From positions 1 through 64,000 of the forward strand of contig JBAZVI010000001.1 in the NCBI GenBank assembly GCA_041660925.1: a stretch of DNA of 64,000 nucleotides. Direction: 5' to 3'. The position numbers were made by a program, and so were the translations under genes. Source of the DNA: Elusimicrobiota bacterium. GTDB taxonomy: Bacteria; Elusimicrobiota; Elusimicrobia; UBA1565. This document shows positions 7,847 through 15,524 of the stretch, in pieces (position 1 is the first letter of the stretch; every line of letters begins with the position of its first letter). The notes below the pieces were generated by a model. That model worked only from the letters and a program-made list of their open reading frames with translations. It made no database searches and was not told where the DNA came from.

Positions 7847-9574
7847 ATGGATAATCCCCGACTCCCCACCGACCTCCAGGACACCATCGCCATCGCGGGC
7901 GGCCAGCGCCGCGTGGACCTCCTCCTGCGCAACGCCCGGGTCATCAACACCTTCTCGGGGGACATCCACAGGACGGACGTGGCGGTCCACGGGGACCGGG
8001 TCGTGGGCTTCGGGAGCTACAAGGCCGCGCGCACGATCGACCTCCAGGGCGCCTACCTGGCCCCCGGCTTCATCGACGGCCACATCCACATCGAGAGCTC
8101 GATGGTGAAGATCCCCGAGTTCGGCCGCATCGTGGTCCCCCGCGGGACGACCACCGCGGTCATCGACCCCCACGAGATCGCCAACGTGCTCGGCCTCGAC
8201 GGCATCAAGTACATGCTCTCCTCGAGCTGGAACTGCGTGCTCCGGGTCTACGCGATGCTCCCCTCCTGCGTCCCCTCCACCCGCCTGGAGACCGCCGGCG
8301 CCGAGCTCTCGGCCCACGACCTGAGCCTGCTCCTCAACGACGAGCGCGTCCTGGGCCTCGCCGAGATGATGAACTACCCCGGCGTCATCCATCGCGAGGT
8401 CGAGGTGCTCGACAAGCTGCGCATCGCCAGAGGCAAGCGCATCGACGGCCACGCCCCCCTGCTCAGCGGCAAGGACCTCTACGCCTACGTCTCGGCCGGC
8501 ATCCGCTCCGACCACGAGTGCACCGACGTGCGCGAGGCCCGCGAGAAGCTGCGCGCCGGCATGTACATCATGATCCGAGAGGGCACCGCCGCGAAGAACC
8601 TACGCGCGCTCCTCCCCCTCGTTAACTCCGAGAACAGCCGCAAGTGCCTCTTCGTCACCGACGACCGCCACCTCGAGGACATCTTCACGCAGGGGCACAT
8701 GGACCACCTGGTCCGCACCGCCATCCGCCTCGGCGTCGACCCCGTGCGCGCCATCCAGATGGCGAGCATCAACGCCGCCGAGTACTTCGGCATCAAGGAC
8801 CTCGGCGCCATCGCCCCCGGCTACCGCGCCGACCTCATCGTCTTCGACGACTTCAAGCGCCTGAAGATCTCCAAGGTCTTCAAGGACGGACGCCTCGTCG
8901 CGCGCGACGGAGTCCTCGAGCCCTCGGCGGCCACCGAGTACAAGGGCAAGGTCCGCGGGACCATCAACGTGCGCTGGATCGAACACGAGGACTTCGCCAT
9001 CAAGGCCGAGGGACGGCGCGCGCGGGTCATCGGCCTTGTCCCCCATCAGATCGTCACGAAGTCGCTGACCCTCCCCGTCAAGCAGGACGGAGGATGGGTC
9101 GTCTCCGACCCCTCCGCGGACGTCCTGAAGATCGCGGTCATCGAGCGCCACTTCGCCTCCGGCCGCATCGGCAAGGGCCTGGTCAAAGGCTTCGGCCTCA
9201 AGCGGGGCGCCATCGCCTCCTCCGTCTCGCACGACTCCCACAACATCGTGGTCGTCGGCGTCGACGACGGCGACATGTACGCGGCCGCCGTCGAGGTCGT
9301 GAAGATGCAGGGCGGCATCGTCGCCGCCCGCGACGGACAGGTCCTCGAGGCCCTGCCGCTGCCCGTGGCCGGGCTCATGTCCGACCGCAGCGCCGACTTC
9401 GTGCGCCAGAAGCTCCAGCGCCTCAACGCCGCGGCGCGGACCCTCGGCTGCCGGCTCGACGACCCCTACATGGCGATGTCGTTTCTGACGCTGCCGCCGA
9501 TTCCCGCGCTCAAGATCACCGACCGTGGACTGATTGACGCTATAGGGTTCAAGGTAGTCCCGTTATTCGTGTGA
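7847..9574 (+). CDS. ade: Adenine deaminase
   Basis: The 575-residue protein is a full-length Ade-type amidohydrolase that converts adenine to hypoxanthine and ammonia. It shows the metal-binding GFIDGHIHIESS near residues 75-86, PHEIANVLG, a GHAPLL segment, HECTDVREA, and the Ade-specific C-terminal domain with SVSHDSHNIVVVG and a final MSFLTLPPIPALKITDRGL. The N-terminus aligns with known Ade proteins from the first ATG, which supports this start even though no Shine-Dalgarno is visible. An AzgA-type purine permease follows about 70 nt downstream, making an import-and-deaminate pair. The product, hypoxanthine, would feed purine salvage or the SsnA/YgeW/YgeY-type catabolism encoded nearby. 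Confidence 0.95.
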   Translation: MDNPRLPTDLQDTIAIAGGQRRVDLLLRNARVINTFSGDIHRTDVAVHGDRVVGFGSYKAARTIDLQGAYLAPGFIDGHIHIESSMVKIPEFGRIVVPRGTTTAVIDPHEIANVLGLDGIKYMLSSSWNCVLRVYAMLPSCVPSTRLETAGAELSAHDLSLLLNDERVLGLAEMMNYPGVIHREVEVLDKLRIARGKRIDGHAPLLSGKDLYAYVSAGIRSDHECTDVREAREKLRAGMYIMIREGTAAKNLRALLPLVNSENSRKCLFVTDDRHLEDIFTQGHMDHLVRTAIRLGVDPVRAIQMASINAAEYFGIKDLGAIAPGYRADLIVFDDFKRLKISKVFKDGRLVARDGVLEPSAATEYKGKVRGTINVRWIEHEDFAIKAEGRRARVIGLVPHQIVTKSLTLPVKQDGGWVVSDPSADVLKIAVIERHFASGRIGKGLVKGFGLKRGAIASSVSHDSHNIVVVGVDDGDMYAAAVEVVKMQGGIVAARDGQVLEALPLPVAGLMSDRSADFVRQKLQRLNAAARTLGCRLDDPYMAMSFLTLPPIPALKITDRGLIDAIGFKVVPLFV

Positions 9575-9579
9575 TACTT

Positions 9580-9620
9580 CCCTAACTCCCCCTCCCTCGG
9601 GAGGGGGCAGGGGGAGGGAG
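9580..9620. repeat. GC-rich palindromic intergenic repeat (CCTCCC/GGGAGG family)
   Basis: The gap between ade and the permease carries CCCCCTCCC TCG GGAGGGGG-type symmetry followed by a second G-rich run. It resembles about nine other intergenic palindromes in the window. No U tract follows, so readthrough into the permease is possible. Confidence 0.55.
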
Positions 9621-9644
9621 AATGAAACATCGCAGGAGAATCGC

Positions 9645-10976
9645 ATGGATTTCCTCGAAACGCGCTTCCAACTGAAGGAGAACGGCACCACCGTCCGCAC
9701 GGAGCTCGCCGCCGGCCTGACGACCTTCCTCACGATGGGCTACATCCTCTTCGTCCAGCCCCAGGTCCTCTCGGCCGCGGGGATGGACCCCGGCGCGGTC
9801 TTCACCGCCACCTGCCTCTCCAGCGCGCTCGGCTGCGCGCTCATGGGGCTCCTCGCGAACTACCCCATCGCCCAGGCCCCGCTCATGGGAGAGAACTTCT
9901 TCTTCACCTACGCCGTCGTGCTCGGCATGGGCGTGCCGTGGCAGAGGGCGCTCGGCCTCGTCTTCGTCTCCGGCCTCGTCTTCCTCGCGCTCACCCTGAC
10001 CCGCATCCGCGAGACCCTCGTCAACTCCGTGCCCGACGCGCTCAAGCACGCCATCGCGGCCGGCATCGGGCTCTTCGTCGCGCTCATCGGCCTCAAGGAG
10101 GCCGGCCTCGTCGTCGCCAACGCCCCGACGCTCGTGAAGCTCGGCCCGCTCCACGCGGGACCGGTGCTCCTCGCCCTCTTCGGACTGGCCCTCTCGGCCG
10201 CCCTCTTCGTGCGCCGCGTCCGCGGCGCCCTGCTCCTCGGCATGCTCGCCACCTCGGCCCTGGGCTGGGCCTTCGGCTGGCTCCGCTACGGAGGAGTCTT
10301 CAGCGCGCCGCCCTCGCTCGCCCCCACCCTCTTCAAACTCGACCTCACGGGCCTCCTCACCCGCGACGGCTTCTCGGTGGTCCTCATCTTCCTGTTCATG
10401 ACCCTCTTCGACACGCTCGGCACGCTCGTGGGCGTGGGCGTGCAGGCGGGTCTCATGAAGGACGGCAAGCTCCCCCGCGCCCCGAAGGCCCTGCTCTGCG
10501 ACGCGGTCGCGACGACGACGGGCGCGCTGCTGGGGACCTCGACGGTATCGAGCTACATCGAGAGCGCGACCGGCGTCGCCCAGGGCGGGCGCACCGGGCT
10601 CACCGCGCTGACGGTCGCGGCGCTCTTCCTGCTCGCGCTCTTCTTCGCGCCGCTGGTGGGCTTCGTGAGCGGCGCGGTGACGCTGCCCGGCGGGCTCGTC
10701 CTGCATCCCGTCACCGCCCCGGCCCTCATCCTCGTCGGCGCGCTCATGCTCGGGATGGTCCGGCGCATCGAGTGGGACGACCCCAGCGAGGGCCTGCCGG
10801 CCTTCCTGACGCTCGTCGTCATCCCTTTCACCTTCAACATCGCCGACGGCGTCGCCGCCGGCTTCATCTCCTACCCGGCCCTGAAGGCCGCCGCCGGCAA
10901 GGGGAAGGACGTCCCGCCGCTCCTCTGGGGTCTCGCCGCCCTCTTCCTGCTGCGCTACGCGTTCCTGGCGGCATAG
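9645..10976 (+). CDS. AzgA-type purine permease (NCS2 family)
   Basis: The 443-residue protein has about 12 membrane helices and the AzgA/AdeP/PbuG signature: an N-terminal RTELAAGLTTFLTMGYILFVQP, GENFFFTYAVVLGMG (about 82-98), FLFMTLFDTLGTLVGVG, and TSTVSSYIESATGVAQGGRTGLTAL. Relatives import adenine, guanine or hypoxanthine by proton symport. An AGGAGA Shine-Dalgarno lies at good spacing. Its position right after adenine deaminase argues that adenine is a natural substrate. A short CCCCGT/ACGGGG hairpin lies just after the stop. Confidence 0.93.
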   Translation: MDFLETRFQLKENGTTVRTELAAGLTTFLTMGYILFVQPQVLSAAGMDPGAVFTATCLSSALGCALMGLLANYPIAQAPLMGENFFFTYAVVLGMGVPWQRALGLVFVSGLVFLALTLTRIRETLVNSVPDALKHAIAAGIGLFVALIGLKEAGLVVANAPTLVKLGPLHAGPVLLALFGLALSAALFVRRVRGALLLGMLATSALGWAFGWLRYGGVFSAPPSLAPTLFKLDLTGLLTRDGFSVVLIFLFMTLFDTLGTLVGVGVQAGLMKDGKLPRAPKALLCDAVATTTGALLGTSTVSSYIESATGVAQGGRTGLTALTVAALFLLALFFAPLVGFVSGAVTLPGGLVLHPVTAPALILVGALMLGMVRRIEWDDPSEGLPAFLTLVVIPFTFNIADGVAAGFISYPALKAAAGKGKDVPPLLWGLAALFLLRYAFLAA

Positions 10977-10985
10977 GTCCATCAG

Positions 10986-11001
10986 CCCCGTCCGCACGGG
11001 G
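10986..11001 (+). terminator. Short hairpin after the purine permease
   Basis: CCCCGT-ccgc-ACGGGG is followed by TCCTT. It is a weak intrinsic-terminator candidate and the only structure in the 72-nt gap before the transglycosylase gene. Confidence 0.35.
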
Positions 11002-11035
11002 TCCTTCAGCCCAAGCGCCCCCGGACGCGCGCGTA

Positions 11036-11041
11036 TATAGT
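11036..11041 (+). promoter_or_regulatory. TATAGT -10 element, likely leaderless start
   Basis: TATAGT (overlapping TATATA) ends 7 nt before the transglycosylase ATG at 11049. There is no Shine-Dalgarno and no convincing -35. If the transcript begins about 7 nt downstream of the -10, it starts at the ATG itself. Confidence 0.5.
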
Positions 11042-11048
11042 ATCGGGG

Positions 11049-12149
11049 ATGAAGCGCCTCCTCGTCTTTTCGCTCGCCGCGCTCATGCCCGGCGCCGCCT
11101 CGGCCGCCACGGCCGCCCTCCGTTTGCCCCCCTCTTTCGCCGCGCCCGCCTTCGAGGGCTTCGCTCCCGCGGGCCTCGAGTTCGCCGCCTTCGAGATCCC
11201 CGACATCGGCGCCGCGCGGGCCGTTCCCCCTCCCCCGGCGACCGTCGACGCCGCCGCCTTCGCCGCCTGGCTCAAGGACTTGCGCAAGGAGGCCGCCGCC
11301 CAGGGCGTCCCGGCCGCGACCCTCGACGACGCTTTGAACGCGCTCCAGCCCATCCCGAAGGTCCTCGACCTCGAGAACACCCAGCCCGAGCACACCATCA
11401 CCTACGAGGAGTACCTGGCCCGCGTCGTCTCCGAGAAGCGCATCGCGCTCGGCCGCGAGAAGCTCGCCCTGCACAAGGACGCGCTCGCCGCCGTCACGGA
11501 ACGCACCGGAGTCCCCTCCGAGATCATCGTCGCGCTCTGGGGCGTCGAGTCCTACTTCGGCCAGCGCCAGGGCGATTACCCCATCGTCGCGGCGCTCGCC
11601 ACCCTCGCCTTCGGAGGCAAGCGACCCGCCTTCTATCGCGGAGAGCTGCACCACGCGCTCAAGATCCTCGCCGAGGAAGGGATGCCCTCCGCCGGGCTCA
11701 AGGGCTCCTGGGCGGGCGCGATGGGCCAGTGCCAGTTCATGCCCTCGAGCTTCCGCCGCCTCGCCGTCGACGGCAACGGCGACGGCCGGCGGGACATCTG
11801 GAACACCCCCGAGGACGTCTTCGCCTCGGCGGGCAACTATCTTCAGAAGGTCGGCTGGAAGGCCGGCGAGCCCTGGAGTCAGCGCGTCCTCCTCCCGCCC
11901 GGCTTCGACGCGGGTCTCGCCGACGGGAAGTACCACCCGCTCTCCGAGTGGAAGCTCCTCGGCGTGAAGCCCTGGGAGGCGCAGAGCTTCCCCGAAAAGA
12001 ACCTGTCCGCGACGCTGATGCTGCCGGGCGGCATCGCGGCGCCCGCCGTGCTCGCCTACCCCAACCTCAAGACCATCCTCAACTGGAACCGCTCCGCCTA
12101 CTTCGCCACCTCCATCGGCTTCATCGCCGAGCGCGTGGCCGCCCCCTGA
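11049..12149 (+). CDS. Lytic murein transglycosylase, MltB-like (GH103)
   Basis: The 366-residue exported protein (signal peptide about 1-20) carries the SLT_2/MltB domain: TGVPSEIIVALWGVESYFGQRQGDYPI with catalytic Glu at about residue 167, GSWAGAMGQCQFMPSSF, and WNTPEDVFASAGNYLQKVGW. It should cleave the MurNAc-GlcNAc bond in periplasmic peptidoglycan to give 1,6-anhydro products. An Ala/Pro-rich linker precedes the catalytic domain. There is no lipobox, so it is probably soluble in the periplasm, unlike MltB of E. coli. The gene stands alone with its own promoter and terminator. Confidence 0.88.
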   Translation: MKRLLVFSLAALMPGAASAATAALRLPPSFAAPAFEGFAPAGLEFAAFEIPDIGAARAVPPPPATVDAAAFAAWLKDLRKEAAAQGVPAATLDDALNALQPIPKVLDLENTQPEHTITYEEYLARVVSEKRIALGREKLALHKDALAAVTERTGVPSEIIVALWGVESYFGQRQGDYPIVAALATLAFGGKRPAFYRGELHHALKILAEEGMPSAGLKGSWAGAMGQCQFMPSSFRRLAVDGNGDGRRDIWNTPEDVFASAGNYLQKVGWKAGEPWSQRVLLPPGFDAGLADGKYHPLSEWKLLGVKPWEAQSFPEKNLSATLMLPGGIAAPAVLAYPNLKTILNWNRSAYFATSIGFIAERVAAP

Positions 12150-12163
12150 GCCGCGACCAGTCC

Positions 12164-12191
12164 AAGGACCCATTCTCGCATGGGTCTTTCC
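12164..12191 (+). terminator. Intrinsic terminator of the transglycosylase gene
   Basis: The stem AAGGACCCAT / ATGGGTCTTT (one G-U pair) around a TCTCGC loop runs into a T-rich end. It lies 15 nt after the stop codon. Confidence 0.65.
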
Positions 12192-12256
12192 ACCCCGTCT
12201 TCCGGAGCATTCCGGCCCAACCGCCTCCGCCCCCTTCCTGTTATCTTAGGAGGGTG

Positions 12257-13492
12257 ATGAGACGACGACGCGTCCCGGCGGCGGTCCTCGCAGCGGCGCT
12301 CCTGCTCGCCTGCCCCGGTCTCGCTCCCTATGAGGCCCTGGCCCAGACCGTCGCGGCCGGCGCGGCGCATGCCCCCGTCACCCCGATCGTCCCGGTCGCC
12401 GTCGCGCCCCTCGGTCTCAACGGCTCGATGACGACGGGCGCCCTGAAGGCCGCGAACCTCTCCCTTTCGAACATGCCCTCCCTCGGCGCGGTCAACGTCG
12501 CCGCGACGGTCCCGAACGCGGTCGTGCCGGCGCAGACGGTCCCCACCGCGAACGCGGCGCTGGGGAACTCCTCGGTGGCGCGCGCGGTCCTGAGCCGCCC
12601 GGCCGAGGCCGTCCAGCCCGGCCTCTTCAGCGTTCTGCTGCATGGGGCGCGCGGCGCGGATGCGAAGGGGCAAGCCGCCCCCGAAGCCGCCTTCCTGAAG
12701 CCCTCCTCCCAGGACATGGCCTCGGACTCGAGCTCGAAGGGCTGGGGCGGGAACAGCTTCGACGTCCTGGCCTACGGCAAGCAGGCGGCCGGGAAGGTCT
12801 CCAGCGCGCTGAGCGTCCCCGTAGGCCGCGCCGCCGGCTGGCTTTCGAAGTCTTCGCTCCGCCCGGCCCTCACGGCCCGCAGAGAGGCCGTGTCCGCGCA
12901 GGTCCCCGCGCCCGGAACCTCCGCCCGCCCCTCCATCGTCGAGCGCCTGCGCCCCTACGCCAAGCCCGTCCTCATGACGGCCCTCCTCGTCGGCGCGGCC
13001 CTGCTCCTGACCGGCTGCAGCGGCATGCCGGCCATCCCCTTCCTGGAGTCGTTCAGCTTCAAGAGCATGTTCACGATGAAGGCCCTGGCCATCCAGGCGG
13101 GCCTCTTCGTCGTCAGCACGATCGTCAAGAAGGTCCTCGCGAAGCGGGCCGAGGAGAAGAAAAAAGCCGCCGCCAAGGCGGAGGCCCTGGCCATGGCCGG
13201 GCCGAGCCGGATCCTGGAGGCGGCGGACGTGCAGGCGCTCTCCGCCGCGGACCCCGCGAAGCAGCCGAGGCTCATGCTGTTCAGCTACGACACGGTGGGC
13301 TTCCAGGAGATCGCGGCGCGCGACATCGGTCGCTTCGCTCCCCCGGCCTTCGCGCTCTCTCTCGACGAGAAGAACAACATCGTCTACATCGTCCCGACCT
13401 TCGCCGCTCCGGAGGCCGCCGCGGCCGCCGAAGCGCCCTCCTCCGCCCCGGCCGCCGCCGAGACGGAGACGACTCCCCCTCCCCAGCCGTAA
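12257..13492 (+). CDS. Exported low-complexity protein with an internal lipobox-like segment
   Basis: The 411-residue protein has an Arg-rich N-terminus and a signal peptide (about 1-30, ending in ALAQ), followed by a long Ala/Val/Pro/Ser-rich region without recognisable domains. At residues 240-254 is a second export-like signal, MTALLVGAALLLTGC, which has the exact form of a lipoprotein signal and begins with an in-frame ATG at 12974. Beyond it is an AIQAGLFVVSTIVKKVLAKRAEEKKKAAAK membrane/charged segment and a small C-terminal domain. A GGAGGG Shine-Dalgarno supports the start at 12257. The signal-plus-low-complexity prefix resembles that of the protein at 44869. Function unknown. Confidence 0.65.
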   Translation: MRRRRVPAAVLAAALLLACPGLAPYEALAQTVAAGAAHAPVTPIVPVAVAPLGLNGSMTTGALKAANLSLSNMPSLGAVNVAATVPNAVVPAQTVPTANAALGNSSVARAVLSRPAEAVQPGLFSVLLHGARGADAKGQAAPEAAFLKPSSQDMASDSSSKGWGGNSFDVLAYGKQAAGKVSSALSVPVGRAAGWLSKSSLRPALTARREAVSAQVPAPGTSARPSIVERLRPYAKPVLMTALLVGAALLLTGCSGMPAIPFLESFSFKSMFTMKALAIQAGLFVVSTIVKKVLAKRAEEKKKAAAKAEALAMAGPSRILEAADVQALSAADPAKQPRLMLFSYDTVGFQEIAARDIGRFAPPAFALSLDEKNNIVYIVPTFAAPEAAAAAEAPSSAPAAAETETTPPPQP

Positions 13493-13547
13493 AAGCGCGG
13501 CGTCCCCTCGGAAGGAAGGGCTCCGGTCTCGCGCCGGGTCTTTCCGG

Positions 13548-13982
13548 CTAGTTTCTGGAAGGCCCGCCGTGAGGCGGGAGCGTCGTGCGGCAGGCCGCGA
13601 GCCAGCGGCCGCTGCCCAGCGCGTGCAGGTTCTCGAAGAGCTTCTCCGGCCGTATGGGCTTGAAGAGGGTCTTCACGTGGGGGTCGTCGTTGGGGAGCAT
13701 CGGCAGCGCGGTCTCCGGCGCCATCCCCGTGAGGAAGAGGATCGGAAGGTCCTTGGGATGGTGCGCGCCATGACGGATGTGGCGATAGACGTCCACGCCG
13801 CTGCCGTAGCTCCCGAGCGCGATGTCGAGCACGAGTCCGCCCACGCTCAGCGTGGACGCCTGCACGATGGCCTGCGCCGCGTCGCCGCAGGAGGTGGCGC
13901 GCAGGCCGCGGCTCTCGAGGAAGTCGCAGATGAGGCCGGCGAGGACGGGGTCGTCATCGACGACGAGGATGTAGCTCCGCAT
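13548..13982 (-). CDS. Single-domain response regulator receiver
   Basis: The 144-residue protein is a lone receiver domain: acidic pocket VVDDD (residues 9-11), phosphoacceptor D53 in LVLDIAL, the switch Thr in LFLTG, and the conserved Lys in LFKPI. There is no output domain, so it works by protein contact, phosphorelay or as a phosphate sink. The ATG at 13982 is 6 nt downstream of a TACAAT (minus strand, 13989-13994, extended by TGC) and has no Shine-Dalgarno, suggesting a leaderless message. A perfect inverted repeat lies 29 nt upstream. No partner kinase is adjacent. Confidence 0.87.
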   Translation of the reverse strand: MRSYILVVDDDPVLAGLICDFLESRGLRATSCGDAAQAIVQASTLSVGGLVLDIALGSYGSGVDVYRHIRHGAHHPKDLPILFLTGMAPETALPMLPNDDPHVKTLFKPIRPEKLFENLHALGSGRWLAACRTTLPPHGGPSRN

Positions 13983-14010
13983 GAGCCGATTGTAGCAGAC
14001 CCTCCGGCCG

Positions 14011-14038
14011 CCGTTCATTGACCGATGTCAATGAACGG
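14011..14038. promoter_or_regulatory. Perfect 12-bp inverted repeat upstream of the receiver gene
   Basis: The arms CCGTTCATTGAC / GTCAATGAACGG are separated by CGAT. The site lies between the ssnA stop (minus strand) and the receiver promoter. No U tract follows on the minus strand, so an operator is as likely as a terminator. Confidence 0.6.
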
Positions 14039-14083
14039 ATGTTCAGTGGGCCCGCTGCGCGCGTAGGCCCCTGGCCCCTCGAT

Positions 14084-15451
14084 CTAGAAGCGCTCCCAGA
14101 GCTTCTTGGCGAGCGCGGAGGACTTGGCGGCGAGCTCTTCCTCGTCGACATCGAGCTTGAGCTTCCGGTTCTCCATGAGCACCTTGCCGTCGGCGATCGT
14201 GGTGTCCACGAAGCTCTGGGTCAGCCCGAAGCCGAAGTGCCCGAGGAAGTTGTCCGCGCCGAAGGGCGTGGGCGGGTGGTAGTCGACGAGGACGATGTCC
14301 GCCGCCGCGCCCTCCTTGAGGACGCCCAGCGGCACGCCCCAGTAGCGGTTCGCGATCTCGGCGTTCTTGAAGAGCAGGGTGCTCAGCATCTCGACGAAGC
14401 CGCAGCTGGGGTTGTCCTGGCGCAGGTGCTGGGCCCAGAGCGCGACGCGGACCTCCTCCATCATGTTCACCGTCATCGCGTCGGTGCCCAGGCCGATGAG
14501 CACGCCCTTCTCCCACATGCGCAGGACGTCGGCGATGCCCACGGCGTTGTTGAGGTTCGACTGGGGGTTGTGCGCGACGGCGGTCCTCGTCTTCGCGAGC
14601 AGGTCCATCTCGTACTCGTTGACGTGCACGCAATGAGCGGCGATCGTCTTGGGGCCGAGTATGCCGTGCTTCGCGAGGCGCTCGACGACGCGCATCCCGA
14701 AGCGGCTCTCGTTGAAGTCCTGGTCGCTCTTGGCCTCGGCGGTATGGACGTGGAAGCCCGCCCCGAGCTGGCGGCCGGCCTCGGCGGCCTTCTTCAGGGT
14801 CTCGTCGCCGATGGTGAAGGACGCGTGCAGGCCGAAGAGGGCCTTGAGCCGCTCGCCGCCCTCGAGCTTGCAGCGGCGGATGAACTCCACGTTCTCGTCG
14901 ATGCCGTCCTGGGCGATCTTCGCGCCGTCGCGGTCGGAGAGCTCGTAGCAGAGCGAGGCCCTCAGCCCGACCTCGGTGACCGCCCGGGCGACCTGGTCGA
15001 GCGAGCCGCGGCAGGCGAAGGGGCTGGCGTGGTGGTCGATGAGCGTCGTCGTGCCGCGCTTGACCGCGTCGATGAGCGGGAGCTTGGCGCTGTAGTAGCA
15101 GTCCTCGAGCGCGAGCTTCTTGTCGAGCCGCCACCAGAGGTTCTCGAGCACCTCGCCGAAGTCCTTCGAGGGCTTGGCCTTGCCGAGGCCGCGCACCATC
15201 GTGCTGTAGAAGTGCATGTGCGCGTTGATGAAGCCGGGCATCACGACCTTGCCCGAGGCGTCGACGACCTTGCGGTACTTCCCCTTGAAGGAGGCGGCCT
15301 TCGCGATGCGGACGATGCGCCCGCCCTCGCAGAGGATCGCGTGGTCCTTGAGCACCCTGTTCTCGGCGCCGAGGGTGACGAGGAACCCGCCCTTGATGAG
15401 GAGGGAGTCCGCCGCCGGCTTCGCCGCCGCCTTCGTCTTCTTCGCCTTCAT
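14084..15451 (-). CDS. ssnA: SsnA-type amidohydrolase
   Basis: The 455-residue metal-dependent amidohydrolase has PGFINAHMHFYS with the HxH metal pair, NLWWRLDKKL (a hallmark shared with E. coli SsnA), TTLIDHHASP, HVHTAEAKSDQ, IAAHCVHV and GLGTDAMT. The family is related to guanine deaminase and chlorohydrolases and is genetically tied to the selenium-linked purine-catabolism genes ygeW, ygeY, ygfK and xdh. The ATG at 15451 has an AAGGAGACC Shine-Dalgarno; an upstream in-frame start lacks one. It follows the dihydropyrimidine-dehydrogenase-like reductase by about 70 nt and is probably co-transcribed. The exact substrate (a purine or its ring-opened product) is not proven. Confidence 0.9.
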   Translation of the reverse strand: MKAKKTKAAAKPAADSLLIKGGFLVTLGAENRVLKDHAILCEGGRIVRIAKAASFKGKYRKVVDASGKVVMPGFINAHMHFYSTMVRGLGKAKPSKDFGEVLENLWWRLDKKLALEDCYYSAKLPLIDAVKRGTTTLIDHHASPFACRGSLDQVARAVTEVGLRASLCYELSDRDGAKIAQDGIDENVEFIRRCKLEGGERLKALFGLHASFTIGDETLKKAAEAGRQLGAGFHVHTAEAKSDQDFNESRFGMRVVERLAKHGILGPKTIAAHCVHVNEYEMDLLAKTRTAVAHNPQSNLNNAVGIADVLRMWEKGVLIGLGTDAMTVNMMEEVRVALWAQHLRQDNPSCGFVEMLSTLLFKNAEIANRYWGVPLGVLKEGAAADIVLVDYHPPTPFGADNFLGHFGFGLTQSFVDTTIADGKVLMENRKLKLDVDEEELAAKSSALAKKLWERF

Positions 15452-15476
15452 TCGAGGTCTCCTTCTGATTTTCTCC

Positions 15477-15502
15477 CCCTCTCCCGCCACGCCGGGAGAG
15501 GG
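15477..15502. repeat. GC-rich palindromic intergenic repeat
   Basis: CCCTCTCCCG-ccacgc-CGGGAGAGGG is a perfect 10-bp stem between the reductase and ssnA. It has the same core as the copies at 31767, 35337 and 49694. It may attenuate transcription between the two genes. Confidence 0.65.
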
Positions 15503-15524
15503 CAGGGGGTGAGGGGGCCGAGGC

